64,000 nucleotides of DNA, taken from positions 55,196,352-55,260,351 of the forward strand of contig NC_090746.1 in NCBI RefSeq assembly GCF_036898095.1. The letters are read 5' to 3'. Source of the DNA: Palaemon carinicauda (Eukaryota; Arthropoda; Malacostraca; Decapoda; Palaemonidae). The position numbers and the translations under genes were made by a program. This document shows, piece by piece, positions 30,676 to 42,568 of the stretch (position 1 is its first letter; each line of letters starts with the position of its first letter). The notes beneath the pieces are model-generated. The model worked only from the letters and a program-made list of their open reading frames with translations, was not told where the DNA came from and searched no databases.

Positions 30676-31159
30676 TTATACAATACTTACATATAGATAA
30701 AAAAACTAAAATTAGTTTTCTTAGTGTCAATTAAATACGAAACGAAAAAATTTGGCCGAGTTTACATCCATTTCAATCGTTGCTAAAAATACGGCATCCG
30801 ATTTCATCAGCAAACCACTATTTTTTGGGAAACATCATTTTATTCTAGAAAATTGCTACTCTTTAAATAGTTAATTGCACATTAAGAAAGCGTGTACTTT
30901 TGTTTCTAAATTTCGGGTGTGTTTTAAAAATCGAGTATTGTTGACTTCTTTTTGTTTTACTTTTGGCTGTGATTAGATCAGCTGACGTCTAGCTGCCGCT
31001 CTTGAGAGTGTACGAATACACTAACAAAGTATCGTTTATACCATTTCTTAACTTATTCAAACCGTCTACAGTATACTGTTGATATTACATAAGCACCAAT
31101 GTGTTATAACCTATAAAATTTTTTAGTTTATTACATTTAAAACAACACACACACGCACA

Positions 31160-31223
<64 letters not shown>

Positions 31224-31474
31224 GGCTACTTTTCACTACCTCCCATTCCTTACCTCTCTCTATCTCTCTAACAAATGATATCTTTGTTGCTCCTCAAAGT
31301 TTCATTTATATTGAAAATCAATCATGATTCAATTTTCCTTACTTTCTCCAATCTCGCACCATCGGTCACATCGCGGTATTTTCGAAATTTCCGGAAAATC
31401 CGCGATATATGTATATACATGCGTTATGAAAAAAATCCGCGATGGTCGAACCGCGAAGTAGCGAGGGCTCACTG
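29694..31474. mobile_element. Non-autonomous pogo/Tigger-like (Tc1-mariner) DNA transposon
   Basis: Termini CAGTGAGCCCTCG and CGAGGGCTCACTG are inverted, and TA flanks both sides (29692-29693 and 31475-31476), the usual target duplication. Subterminal CCGCGA motifs recur on both sides. The 1.78-kb interior is AT-rich with GA/TC microsatellites and no transposase frame. It interrupts the YR gene of E. Confidence 0.8.
30340..31220. repeat. GA/TC microsatellites inside the DNA transposon
   Basis: (GA)n at 30340-30420 and (TC)n at about 30624-30672 and 31163-31220. Confidence 0.9.
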
Positions 31475-31489
31475 TATTCGTCAACACAG

Positions 31490-32936
31490 TGTGAAAAATT
31501 GTTATATCGTTAGGGAAAATACAAATTGTTTTTTTATATTTGCATATTTTTTTTATTTTTATTATGTTATATTTTTTGGTCCTACCTATTGTCTAAGATT
31601 TTTTTTTGCAGCACGCCCTACTCTCTGTAGGATTTTGGAGAGGAAACTAGAAAGTTGAGTCAAGACGTGGCACAAGTAAAATGATTGGAAGGGTACTGCA
31701 TTATTCCTGCAACTGTTTATATGGTTAAAGAGCTTGATATAAACTTCCCTTACACTACTGTATTTACAGTGTATAGAAAAGAGTGACTACATCCGTCCCT
31801 GGAATTCAATGTATCGCAAAACATGATTATTTTGTTTGATAGAAATAAATGATATATTGCTCAAAATGGGTGAAATGAGAGAAAGTGAAGACATGAACTC
31901 AAGTTTCAAAGTTCAGCTAGAAGATATTGTCATTAGAGAAGTTTTGACATCAGGCACGGATCTTCGTCAGTATTCTCAGTCAGTTGAAAAAAGAGCTTCG
32001 ACAGTTGGAAAACTTGAGTATCCAAGATTTCATCAACAAGGCTCAAGATGTTGCTACTCCACATCACCAGATCACAAAAGGTGATTCTATACTGGAACTT
32101 AGTGATGGACAGTTTTTTTTAAATGTTTGCCCCAGAACCAAGTGAACATAAAGTGGAATAGAACAGATTTTCTGCGGAATTAGCCGAACTTTTAAGTGTC
32201 ATAAACATTAATAGTTGGTGGGAGCTATTGAAATGACATACTGGTACTTGCCCAAATAGATACACGGTTAGGTGTGCCTTTGTTTATACTTGTACTGTAT
32301 TGGAACACTTATGAGTGTCCCACCTGTGAACAATTTCTTGTTTGTTTGTTATTTGTGGATCTGAAGGGTAAAGGGCTGATAATTTTGCCCCAAAATTTAT
32401 TATTTGAATTGACAGATAAATGTTTTCAAATATATATTTTTTGTTTTTATGAATATAGCATCTCATTCCAGTTCCTTACACCAGGGTGTCCTTTCCTCAG
32501 CCACTGTTTTTTATAAATACTGTAATTTATCATAATTCTTTCCTCCCACACTGTCCTGTTATTAATTAATAAATGTTCCCTTTCACCTAATGTTCTGACC
32601 CTTACTTGAGCTTAAAACCATCTTACCTAAAGAATATAGAGCTATATACAATATTCTACTGATTTCCCAGAAATGAATCAACATTTTTCTTACATGTTAA
32701 TCCAGCTAGCCCAATGAAAGGGAAGATAAAAAGCAAGATTCTAGCTGGGTCCCCTTGCCCAGCATAAATCAAGGGGTGGTGCCCAGAGCTCCATTCTCTT
32801 GACCTGTTACTTAGGTTTTTTGGGTATTCCACCGTTGTATATTTGTTGTGTAGTGAACGTCGGGTTGTGGTCGGCATTCGGACACTAGGCTGTTCGGGTG
32901 CTACTTCTGGCCACAGTCCGCAAACCACTACAACAG
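31490..32936. mobile_element. Unclassified 1.45-kb insertion in the YR gene of E
   Basis: The YR coding sequence stops at ...AACACAG (31489) and resumes at GAAGGACTAAG (32937). Both edges carry ACAG, a possible 4-bp duplication. No TIR or LTR is visible. It contains a VPS52-like exon fragment and otherwise AT-rich sequence without a gene. Confidence 0.6.
31894..32110 (+). pseudogene. VPS52: VPS52-like (GARP/EARP complex subunit) exon fragment
   Basis: VPS52 is a tethering subunit at the trans-Golgi. The translation NSSFKVQLEDIVIREVL, then SGTDLRQYSQSVEKELRQL, then IQDFINKAQDVAT..HHQITKGD, follows the conserved N-terminal helical region of VPS52, recognised from knowledge of the family. One extra A near 31994 shifts the frame. 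It is preceded by a splice-acceptor-like TTTGTTTGATAG. No further exons are seen, so I read it as a captured or decayed fragment. Confidence 0.6.
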
Positions 32937-33229
32937 GAAGGACTAAGAGGAGGGTCACCAAGAACACCATCTCTGCATGGATTCGTAGGGTCATTGACCT
33001 GGCCTTGAATCCAGATCCTCCTCCGTCACGTCACCCTAGAGCACATGATGTCAGGGGCATAGCTATGTCCCTGGCCTTCAAAAGAAATTTCTCAGTAAAG
33101 CAGGTTCTTCAAGCGGGGGTGTGGAAATGCCAAACAACGTTCACAGCCCACTACCTACATGACGTGACCCACAGGAGGCTCGATACGTTCTCTATCGGCC
33201 CTGTGGTGGCTGCACAACAGCTGGTTTAA

Positions 33230-33415
33230 AACCTCAAGCTCCTTATTGGACAAGTAGCAGAAGGTTCAGGGCATTGTTACCTAGTTTTAATCTGCTTGAA
33301 TGAAAAGGCTTGACTGGCCCTTATTCTTTTCTTCACCATCCCCTCTCTTGGGGAAAGCAGCATCCTGGGTTCTCTGCATAGCTGACCTCAAACCACTGCA
33401 GGTAAACCATGCTCC
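33230..33415 (+). other. 3' tail of element E after YR
   Basis: Non-coding. It is interrupted by the LTR element at CTCC (33412-33415) and resumes at 38058. Confidence 0.7.
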
Positions 33416-33461
33416 TGTGGAGGATTAATTTTTATTTTTTATTTTTTGTTTTTGCCAAATC

Positions 33462-33551
<90 letters not shown>

Positions 33552-34429
33552 GTTAGTGTATCGATTGTTTGTTGTGAGAAAGACTGTTGGTATAAATGAG
33601 GTTGTTTGTTTACTTTTAGCTAGGTTAGGAGAGTAGTAAATGTTTCGGAGCGAATGCTTTGTTTGATTGACTGCGTCCTGAGGCAGTTGTGTGAACGCTG
33701 GATTTATATATTTTTCTTACCAACGTTGGAAGTGTTTATTTATTTAAAAAGCCGTGATTCCTCCTTCGTGAGACTATCTCCTTTGGAGAGATTTTGTTTA
33801 CCTGGGTTAATTGTTGACGACTGGCTAATAATAAGAAAGTTGATAAAGCTACTCTGATTTAGATTATGTTGATGACTTGGACCGAATGATATTCCGATTG
33901 CTGTTGATGATGATGTTTATGATGACGAAGATGGCATCCAGGACCCCAATCAGGGAGGTAGTGGTGGCAAATTGTCTCACAGTATATTGCTAACCACGAA
34001 GCTGTGGGTGTGCCATAAAAGACAGTTCGGCAGTGTGTGGACGGCTGTGTTGGTGCCATTAAAATACAGAATATCATATAAACATACAGTATTTGGGTGT
34101 TGGTGTGAAGTTTAATTTTAAGTTTGTTAGGTTTTTTGGGAGGATTTATATGAAAGGTGTACGGTTAATATATATATGTGTGTTTATGTGTGGGTTGTGG
34201 TTAGTTTCAAGTTTTGTTAAGATTTATTTGATTGTGGAAAGGTTTTTTTGTTGATTATATATTTAGTTTGTAGGAAATATAGTATTAAGGTTATGTTTGG
34301 TTTGGTTTTTTGTCCTTTTTTCTAAGAGTCTGGTTTTAGAAAACGTAAGGGGAAAGTTTGTTTTGTTGAGACATTTGTCAGCTAGAGTGATTCAAGGGTG
34401 TGGGGGTTGTTTTTGCAACACCCGCCACA
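33416..34429 (+). repeat. 5' LTR
   Basis: About 1.0 kb, matching 37047-38053 with few differences and holding a (GA)n tract at 33465-33548. The promoter is presumably inside; not resolved. Confidence 0.92.
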
Positions 34430-34435
34430 TTATTT

Positions 34436-34453
34436 TGGCACCCGAACAGGGAC
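34436..34453 (+). promoter_or_regulatory. tRNA-Lys type primer binding site
   Basis: TGGCACCCGAACAGGGAC differs by one base from the common tRNA-Lys primer site. It lies 6 bp after the 5' LTR. Confidence 0.85.
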
Positions 34454-34530
34454 TGCCGAGGTGAGATTGAAGCTAGACTCTTGGACAAAGGACTGCATTA
34501 GGATAAGAAATTAGATTAAGGTTGATGAAA

Positions 34531-36321
34531 ATGGAAGAGCAGAACAAGTTACTGAGGCAGTAATTGCGGTTGATTAAGGAGCGTGAGGAGAAGTCTGTAG
34601 AGAAAGAGAAATTGTTGCGTGAGAATGCGAGGTTGAGTTGTGAGAATGAGGAGATGTGAAAGGAACTGAAAGCACTAAAGGGAACTGTAGAGAGAGTGGA
34701 AGAGGGTGTTGAGATAAGGATGCGTGAGAATGAGGAACGAATGGAAGTTATGGTGGGGCAGGTAATGGGAATGATGAAAACTTTTATGGGTGAAGGCGCA
34801 TTCGGTGGAGTGGCCTCTGCTACGGGTAATGGGTTGATAGTGGAAGAGAAGGTTAAGGTAGGTGATAATGGGAAAGAAAGTGATAGTGATAGTAATAGTA
34901 ATAGTGATAGTGAGATTGAAGATAAGGGAATTAGGCATAGTAAGGATGAACAGAAATGTGATAGGAAGAATGAGAAGAAAGGTAAAAGTGATGTGAAGAA
35001 AGAGAAGAAAAAGTATCAGGATGATAGCAAGGATGATCGTGAGTGGGGGAAAGTGGTGAGTAAGAAAAGGGCTAGGAAGAGTATAATCAAGGATAGGAGT
35101 ATGAGTGTGGAATTAGATTCCTTATATTCTAGCGGGGAAGTAGGGAACAAGAAGTTAGGTAGCAGTGAGAATGAACGTGATGTGTGTAAGACTGTGTTTA
35201 TGAGAGAGGTACCTCGATGTGAAAGGTTCAATGAGCATAGTAGTAGGGATGTATATGAATTTTTTAAGGAGTATGAGAGGTATTGTCAGGATAAGTATGG
35301 TGATAGTAAGAGAGTTTGGGCTAGGGAGTTAGGAGAATATTTGACTGGGTATTTGTTGACAATGTATGGAGTGATAATGAGTGTAGGTGACATTGATTAT
35401 GAAAGTGTGAAAAAGAGAATAATTGAGCAGGTAAAACTTATAAAAGGGAGTGTTAGGTATAAGCGCAAAAATGATTTTGATGAGGCAAGGATGAATGCAG
35501 GAGAAGCTATATCAATGTATGTATGTAGGTTGGAAACGTTAGCTAGGAAGAAGTATGGGGATGAAGGCATTAATGAGAATAAGGAGTTAATGAGGAAGTT
35601 TTTGGCAACCATACCTGAGAATGTGAGTGAATTTATTAATTTGAAACGTAAGGAGAAGATGAGGTGGACGAAAGAAAGATTGACATGGGATGATATCTTA
35701 GAGATAGTTGAGGATTACGAGTTAGATAGATGTATGAAAGAAAGTAAATCGGTGAGTGTAAGAAGTGGAATGGAGGAAAGTGTGCCAGAATTTGTTAGTT
35801 TTAGAGATGCTGTTATGAGAGGACCGATGAGGGTAGCTGGTAGTGTAGTAGATAGGAGTGTTACGGCGAGTAATGTGGGAATACCTGTAAGGTCAAATGA
35901 AGGGTTTAGGCAAGGGAATCAGGTTTGGAGGGATAGGAGTGCTAGTGTGCAGCGAGGTATGTCAGATAGCCGTGTCCGTGATGAAAAGTGTTATAGGTGT
36001 GGGAAAGTGGGGCATAAGAAGAATGAATGTAGATGGGCTCTAGGTGCTTGTTTTGGATGTGGTGAGGTAGGTCATAGAATTAGCGAGTGCAAGAAAGAGA
36101 AAGGGGTAAAATGTTATCGGTGTGGTATGACTGGGCACATAGTGAGTGGATGTCGTAGTAATCGTATGAATGTGATTTGTGGTAATTGTGGTAAGGATGG
36201 TCATTATGCTAGAATGTGCAAGGAGCTGCAGGTTAAGTGTAGTGAATGTGGTGCAGATGGGCATGTAGCTAGAGTATGTTGGAAGGAGGGATTAAGTCAG
36301 CCAGGATGTTCGGGAAACTAG
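34531..36321 (+). pseudogene. gag: Gag polyprotein with five CCHC zinc knuckles
   Basis: The likely original ATG is at 34531, but in-frame stops at 34561 (TAA) and 34657 (TGA) leave the open part from about 34720. The order is a charged coiled-coil-like N-terminus, a Lys/Asp/Ser-rich linker, a capsid-like helical region (FKEYERYCQDKYG..RVWARELGEYL, AISMYVCRLETLARKKYG, LMRKFLATIPENV), then five C-X2-C-X4-H-X4-C knuckles (from CYRCGKVGHKKNEC to CSECGADGHVARVC). Five knuckles is more than the one to three usual in this class. It binds and packages the element RNA by analogy. Confidence 0.85.
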
Positions 36322-37001
36322 AGTGTAAGAGGGTTCAGCTGGGTGAGTCCTCCTGTGTGTGTGGAAGGAATAGGATCAATGTTTGTGAGAATGGGATGAA
36401 TAATTGGTTGGAAATGAATAAGTATGAATCTAGTATGCATGAGAAGTTAGGGCTGGAAAATAAACAATTAGTGTTAATTGAATATAGGAAAAAGAGGCGT
36501 GTGAAAGTTTTAAGTGAGAAGAAAGTGCAAGGGAAAGTTATAGGCATAGGTAGGAACCAGAAGTATGACAAGGGTGTAAATGTACAAGTGTGTATGGAAG
36601 ATAAATGTGTTAATACAGATGAATCATGGCTGAGTATGAATGATATCTATAGTGTGTGGTTTTTCATTAGATGATGTAAAAGAAAGTATGAAGAATGCAA
36701 GAATGAGAGATAGGAGAATGATAAGTACTGTACTATGAATGAATCTTTTATTAAAGTAGAAAATGGTTTTGATGAAATGGATGAATTGCTGACCGAAATA
36801 AGTGAGATTTTAGGGCCAGATGATAGTGAGGTAGATGGGATAGTGCATGATATATTAGATGATAGGGATTTAAATAGGAATAGTGTTAATGTAGCGAATG
36901 ATTGTGACAAGGAAGAAGAGAATGAGAGTGTGTATAAAGGCCCAGGTACTCGGAGTAGAAGTCCTGTTCCCGACTGTGACTGGGTTGTGAAAAAAAATTA
37001 G
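36276..37001 (+). other. Two short ORFs between gag and the 3' LTR
   Basis: An ORF at 36276-36674 (overlapping the gag end) and one at 36735-37001, neither with a recognised domain. The second ends TRSRSPVPDCDWV, which resembles the tail often found at the end of Ty3/gypsy pol. Both may be stumps left by deletion of pol. Confidence 0.45.
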
Positions 37002-37029
37002 GTAAGTGTTGTGTGAGACGGATTTGGCA

Positions 37030-37046
37030 AAGTAAGGGGGGAGGAA
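37030..37046 (+). promoter_or_regulatory. Polypurine tract
   Basis: AAGTAAGGGGGGAGGAA directly before the 3' LTR, the expected plus-strand primer. Confidence 0.8.
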
Positions 37047-37092
37047 TGTGGAGGATTAATTTTTATTTTTTATTTTTTGTTTTTGCCAAATC

Positions 37093-37170
<78 letters not shown>

Positions 37171-38053
37171 GTTAGTGTATCGATTGTTTGTTGTGAGAAA
37201 GACTGTTGGTGTAAATGAGGTTGTTTGTTTACTTTTAGCTAGGTTAGGAGAGTAGTAAATGTTTCGGAGCGAATGCTTTGTTTGATTGACTGCGTCCTGA
37301 GGCAGTTGTGTGAACGCTGGATTTATATATTTTTCTAACCAACGTTGGAAGTGTTTATTTGTTTAAAAAGCCGTGATTCCTCCTTCGTGAGACTAACTCC
37401 TTTGGAGAGATTTTGTTTACCTGGGTTAATTGTTGACGACCTGGCTAATAATAAGAAAGTTGATACGGCTACTCTGACTTAGATTATGTTGATGACCTGG
37501 ACCGAATGATATTCCGATTGCTGTTGATGATGATGTTTATGATGACGAAGATGGCATCCAGGACCCCAATCAGGGAGGTAGTGGTGGCAAATTGCCACAC
37601 CGTGTATTGCTAACCACGAAGCTGTGGGTGTGCCGTAAAAGACAGTTTGGCAGTGTGTGGACGGCTGTGTTGGTGCCATTAAAATACAGAATATCATATA
37701 AACATACATACAGTATTTGGGTGTTGGTGTGAAGTTTAATTTTAAGTTTGTTAGGTTTTTTGGGAGGATTTATATGAAAGGTGTACGGTTAATATATATA
37801 TGTGTGTTTATGTGTGGGTTGTGGTTAGTTTCAAGTTTTGTTAAGATTTATTTGATTGTGAAAAGGTTTTTTGTTGATTATATGTTTAGTTTGTAGGAAA
37901 TATAGTATTAAGGTTAGGTTTGGTTTGGTTTTTTGTCCTTTTTTCTAAGAGTCTGGTTTTAGAAAACGTAAGGGGAAAGTTTGTTTTGTTGAGACATTTG
38001 TCAGCTAGAGTGATTCAAGGGTGTGGGGGTTGTTTTTGCAACATCCCTCCACA
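37047..38053 (+). repeat. 3' LTR
   Basis: Matches the 5' LTR. The (GA)n tract at 37096-37168 is shorter than in the 5' copy. Confidence 0.92.
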
Positions 38054-38057
38054 CTCC

Positions 38058-38463
38058 CTTGTGTTCCTAGTATTAAGGTTAATACTGTTAGGTCCCCATA
38101 CCCTGACGAGGTGGTATTGGGAAAGTCCTAGTCTACAAGTTTCCATCTAAAGAACTTCAGAACAACTTCCTAGGACGAGTCACACTTCTTCATACCTTCA
38201 CACACAGCTTGCGTAGGCCGCAGTCCTTGCGTAGCAAGGCTCTAGCGAGGTGCAGGGACTCCTTATTTCTTGAGTGCTTACACACTCAAATAACGAGTCC
38301 CTGGGCAAAGCCAAAAAGCCAGAACTGTCTGGGACGTCCACCCTTCCTAATGGGTGAGTCACCCCTATTAAATAGCGTGGTTTGTATTCCAGTAACGGAA
38401 CAAATGACAAATTCGTAGATAATTTGTATTTTTCCTAACTATACAAACCTTAGCTATTTAACC
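38058..38463 (+). repeat. 3' tail and ICR of element E
   Basis: The tail is 38058-38360. The ICR at 38361-38463 consists of CCCCTATTAAATAGCGTGG to AGTAACGGAAC (complement of the left end) plus AAATGACAAATTCG to CCTTAGCTATTTAA (complement of the right end, now at 40528-40561 and 47012-47036). Confidence 0.85.
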
Positions 38464-38511
38464 AAATTTGCCCACCAACCCTATCCCCCTTGAAGTCCTA
38501 CCTCCAAGCAA

Positions 38512-38661
38512 AGTGAGCTCAAGCACAGGTGTGTGTGAGGGCTGGGGGGGGAGGGGAGGGTAGCAAGCTACCCTCCCCTACCCCCGCTAACTAGCGGTGT
38601 GGGTAGTAAACCCTCGTTAAATTTTAATGGCTCGTCATTTCAGCTACACCGAAAGTAATAC
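38512..38661 (-). repeat. Right ITR of element E, first piece
   Basis: Inverse of the left ITR from GAGCTCAAGCAC to CAGCTACACC. It ends at AATAC, the duplicated target of the LINE. The outer parts lie at 40519-40561 and 47012-47036. Confidence 0.85.
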
Positions 38662-40518
38662 ATACTTACATACATACATATACCAAGGCACTTCCCCCAA
38701 TTTTGGGGGGTAGCCGACATCAATAAATGAAACAAAACAAAAAACCAAAAAGGGGACCTCTACTCTCTACGTTCCTCCCAGCCTAACAAGGGACTCAACC
38801 GAGTTCACCTGGTACTGCTAGGGTGCCACAGCCCACCCTCCCACATTATTTACCACAGACGAAGCTTCATAATGCTGAATCCCCTACTGCTGCTACCTCC
38901 GCGGTCATCTAAGGCTTTGGAGGAAGCAGCAGGGCCTACCGGAACTGCGTCACAATCGCTCGCCATTCATTCCTATTTCTAGCACGCTCTCTTGCCTCTC
39001 TCACATCTATCCTCCTATCACCCAGAGCTTCTTTCACTCCATCCATCCACCCAAACCTTGGCCTTCCTCTTGTACTGTACTTCTCCCATCAACTCTTGCA
39101 TTCATCACCTTCTTTAGCAGACAGCCATTTTCCATTCTCTCAACATGGCCAGACCACCTCAACACATTCATATCCACTCTAGCTGCTAACTCATTTCTTA
39201 CACCCGTTTCTCACCCTTACCACTTCGTTTCTAACCCTATCTACTCGAGATACACCAGTCATACTCCTTAGACACTTCATCTCAAACACATTCAATTTCT
39301 GTCTCTCCATCACTTTCATTCCCCACAACTCCGATCCATACATCACAGTTGGTACAATCACTTTCTCATATAGAACTCTTTACATTCATGCCCAACCCTC
39401 TATTTTTTACTACTCCCTTAACTGCCCCCAACACTTTGCAACCTTCATTCACTCTCTGACGTACATCTGCTTCCACTCCACCATTTGCTGCAACAACAGA
39501 CCCCAAGTACTTAAACTGATCCACCTCCTCAAGTAACTCTCCATTCAACATGATATTCAACCTTGCACCACCTTCCCTTCTCGTACATCTCATAACCTTA
39601 CTCTTACCCACGTTAACTCTCAACTTCCTTCTCTCACACACTCTTCCAAATTCTGTCACTAATCGGCCAAACTTCTCTTCTGTGTCTGCAACCAGTACAG
39701 TATCATCCGCAAACAACAACTATATTTACCTCCCATTCATGGTCATTCTCGTCTACCAGTTTTAATCCTCGTCCAAGCACTCGAGCATTTACCTCTCTCA
39801 CCACTCCATCAACATACAAGTTAAACAACCACGGCGACATCACACATCCCTGTCTCAGCCCCACTCTTGCCGGAAACCAATCACTCACTTCATTTCCTAT
39901 CCTAACACATGCTTTACTACCTTTGTAGAAACTTTTCACTGCTTGCAACAACCTTCCACCAACTCCATATAACCTCATCACATTCCACATTGCTTCCCTA
40001 TCAACTCTATCATACGCTTTCTCCAGATCCATAAACGCAACATACACCTCCTTACCTTTTACTAAATATTTCTCGCATATCTGCCTTACTGTAAAAATCT
40101 GATTCATACAACCCCTACCTCTTCTAAAACCACCCTGTACTTCTAAGATGGCATTCTCTGTTTTATCCTTGATCCTATTAATCATTACTCTACCATACAC
40201 TTTTCCAACTACGCTTAACAAACTAATACCTCTTGAATTACAACACTCATGCACATCTCCCTTACCCTTATATAGTGGTACAATACATGCACAAACCCAA
40301 TCTACTGGTGCCATTGACAACACAAAATACATATTAAACAATCTCACCAACCATTCAAGTACAGTCACACCCCCTTCCTTCAACATCTCAGCTCTCACAC
40401 CATCCATACCAGACGCTTTTCCTACTCTCGTTTCATCTAGTGCTCTCCTCACTTCATCTATTGTAATCTCTCTCTCATTCTCATCTCCCATCACTGGCAC
40501 CTCAACACCTGCAACAGC
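38662..40518 (-). mobile_element. 5'-truncated non-LTR retrotransposon (LINE)
   Basis: It is flanked by a 5-bp duplication AATAC (38657-38661 and 40519-40523). It is read on the minus strand and ends at the + strand's left edge in a TATG-type tail after GGGGGAAGTGCC. It carries the RT and C-terminal region only. The clade was not assigned. Confidence 0.85.
39366..40500 (-). pseudogene. LINE reverse transcriptase fragment
   Basis: Motifs in order are GKASGMDGVRAEML, WVCACIVPLYKGKGD, RGISLLSVVGKVYGR, EVQGGFRRGRGC, AFMDLEKAYDRVDR and GLRQGCVMSPWLFN. A one-base shift near 39712 follows, then LFADDTVLVAD (the catalytic ADD) and the GKSKVM / FKYLGS region. Downstream, to about 38980, further C-terminal homology is visible in broken frames. 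The N-terminal endonuclease is missing. Confidence 0.85.
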
Positions 40519-40561
40519 AATACCCCTATTAAATAGCCAAGGTTTGTATAGTTAGGAAAAA

Positions 40562-40608
40562 TGGAGTTTTTATGATAAAACAAAGTTTTATGATTACTTA
40601 CCTGGCAG

Positions 40609-40688
<80 letters not shown>

Positions 40689-40958
40689 CTAAGTCTCTGA
40701 CTTCCGGCAGAATTTATTCGAAAATCGCGGCAACCGCCTTGTGGTGGTTGTGTGGTTAGGTGGTTAACAACCCTTACAGGGTGGTACCTGGGATCATTCC
40801 CGTTTTCTGTTCTTCAGATTATCTTTGCCCGACCTGTCTCCTGAGGGGAGGTGGGTGGGCTTTAAAATATATACATAACTGCCAGGTAAGTATCCATAAA
40901 ACTTTGTTATATCATAAAAACTCCATTTTTATGAATAGTACTTACCTGGCAGTTATAT
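40562..40958 (-). repeat. Right ITR and ICR of element B
   Basis: The ITR (to about 40870) carries a (TA)n expansion at 40619-40686 not matched in the left ITR. The ICR at 40874-40958 has GTAAGTATCCATAAAAC to ATAAAAACTCC (complement of the right end) and ATTTTTATGAATAGTACTT (complement of the left end). Confidence 0.9.
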
Positions 40959-41371
40959 ATATATAGCTGATTCACACATTTGGAGGAGGGAAACAGACTG
41001 TAAACATCGTTGGGGAAACAACAAAAGAGTTGTAGGAGAAAAAACACCTTGATTCCTCACCTGCTAAGGTAGCTGACTTCAAAGGTTACTGCTTCTAGAG
41101 TCGCTTTCCTTTAGGAGTGTTCAGCCAGGAGTAGACCTGCTATGCTGCAAACAACTCAATCGAGTCTGTCAAAGGGGTAAGACCAACAACTTGACTAGAC
41201 TTCAGAAACTACCTTCGCCCCATATAATAAAAACCTGCAACCTTACTAAAACTAACCACCTAACGTTGCAGAAATAGATATAAGCTATCTATTTGGACTG
41301 AGGGAACCGGACCACAAGACGAGGTCCTCAGACAACCATAAAAAACACAAACCTTCATACATGTATACAAA
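40959..41371 (-). other. 3' non-coding tail of element B
   Basis: Matches the tail of A (5725-6130). No gene. Confidence 0.7.
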
Positions 41372-42568
41372 CTAAGGTTGAGTGGGGGTAGTAACTCCTT
41401 TGCCTAATACAGAAGCCGCAGCTACGTATGGGCCCAAGGTATAACACTTGTCATAGTCTACTCTCACCTCTCTGAGGTAATGAGAAGCGAAGACAGAGTT
41501 GCTCCTCCAGAACGTTACGTCCATGATTTGCCTAACTGACATATTTTTCTGATATGCCAGTGAGATAGCAATGGCTCTTACTTCGTGAGCCCGTACTTTC
41601 AACAGGGCGAAGGGTTTTTCCTCACATAAAAGGTGAGCTTCCCTAATAGTTTCCCTCAGGAAAAAGGACAAAGTGTTCTTTGACAGGGTTTTTTGAGGAT
41701 CCTTCACAGAACACCATAACAAGTTGGATGCACCCCTCATGTTCTTAGTGTGGGCCAAATAAGCCTTGAGAGCCCTAACTGGGCAAAGGAGTCTTTCCTG
41801 CTCCTGACCCACTAGGTTCGTGAGGTTAGGAACCTTAAAGGTCCTAGGCTAGGGTTTCGAAGGGTTCTCGTTCTGGGCGAGAAAGTCGAACCTTAAGGCA
41901 CAAACCGCTCCATTTTGATTGAAGCCTACATGCTTCTCAATTGCATGGACCTCGCTGACCCATTTGGCAGTCGCTAGAGTCATAAGGTAAAGGGTTTTCT
42001 TTGTTACATCTCGAAGAGAGGCTTGCGAGATAGGTTCAAATTTCTTGGAACACAGAAACTTAAACACCACATCCAGGTTCCAAGATGGGGGTCTTAATTG
42101 TACCTGTTTTGTCGTCTCAAAGGACCTAATGAGGTCTTGCAAATCCTTATCTTGAGACAACTCTAGGCCTCTATACCTAAAGACGGTTGAGAGCATACTC
42201 CTGTATCCTTTGATGGTAAATACAGCCAGCTTAGCATCCTGCCTGAGGTACAAAAAAAAGTCTGCAATCTGGCTCAGAGAGGTAGTGGTCGAGGAAACCT
42301 TGTGCCGCCTACACCAAGCTCTAAAGGTCTCCCACTTAGACTGGTAGACTCTTTGTGACGAGATCCTCATTGCTCTGGCAATAGCTTTTGCCGCTTGTGC
42401 CGAAAAGCCTCGAGATCTAACAAGCTTCTCGACAGTCTGAAAGCAGTTAGATTGAGAGCGAGGGGGTTTTGATGATATCTCTCGAAGTGGGGTTGTCTGA
42501 GAAGATCTGGACTCGCCGGGAGTCTTCTTGAGAAGTCCATCAGCATGCCCACCACTTTGGTGAACCAT
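41372..42568 (-). pseudogene. Tyrosine recombinase of element B (frameshift)
   Basis: The N-terminal half is at 41849-42568 (GFSAQAAKAIARAMRISSQR, FTIKGYRSMLSTV). The first catalytic Arg position is altered in context: TAKWVSE replaces TAKRVSE, so the Arg is lost. After a shift near 41848 the C-terminal half at 41372-41812 keeps HEVRAIAIS, TFW and HYL. Inactive on both counts. Confidence 0.85.

Larger units (their letters stand above)
28940..33229 (+). pseudogene. Tyrosine recombinase of element E, split by two insertions
   Basis: The N-terminal part is at 28940-29300 (ETIQHLLSERGF, then VVKGYRSALSLAF in a shifted frame). The Arg box is at 29301-29691 (LALASAKRVSKLHGL). After the DNA transposon only 13 bases follow (TTCGTCAACACAG), and after a second insert the gene resumes at 32937 (GRTKRRVTKNTISAW, HDVRGIAMS, VWKC, HYLHDV). 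All four catalytic positions survive, in pieces. The stop is at 33227. Confidence 0.82.
33416..38053 (+). mobile_element. LTR retrotransposon with gag but no pol
   Basis: Near-identical LTRs (33416-34429 and 37047-38053) begin TGTGG and end CCACA. A 4-bp duplication, CTCC, flanks the element (33412-33415 and 38054-38057). The primer binding site is at 34436-34453 and the polypurine tract at 37030-37046. The interior (2.6 kb) has only a gag-like ORF and two short ORFs; protease, RT, RNase H and integrase are absent. It must have been mobilised in trans. Confidence 0.9.

Noticed and set aside
31489..32936. A giant intron in the YR gene of E (GT at 31489, AG at 32936)
   Set aside because: Splicing GT to AG would not restore the codon series, and other YR genes have no intron there; an insertion with an ACAG edge fits better.
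33859..34077. Small minus-strand frames repeated in both LTRs (also 37479-37709)
   Set aside because: Located within LTRs, differing by stops and indels, no homology.
34675..36264. Minus-strand open frames across the LTR element's gag
   Set aside because: Ile/Thr/Ser-rich shadows of the purine-rich coding strand.
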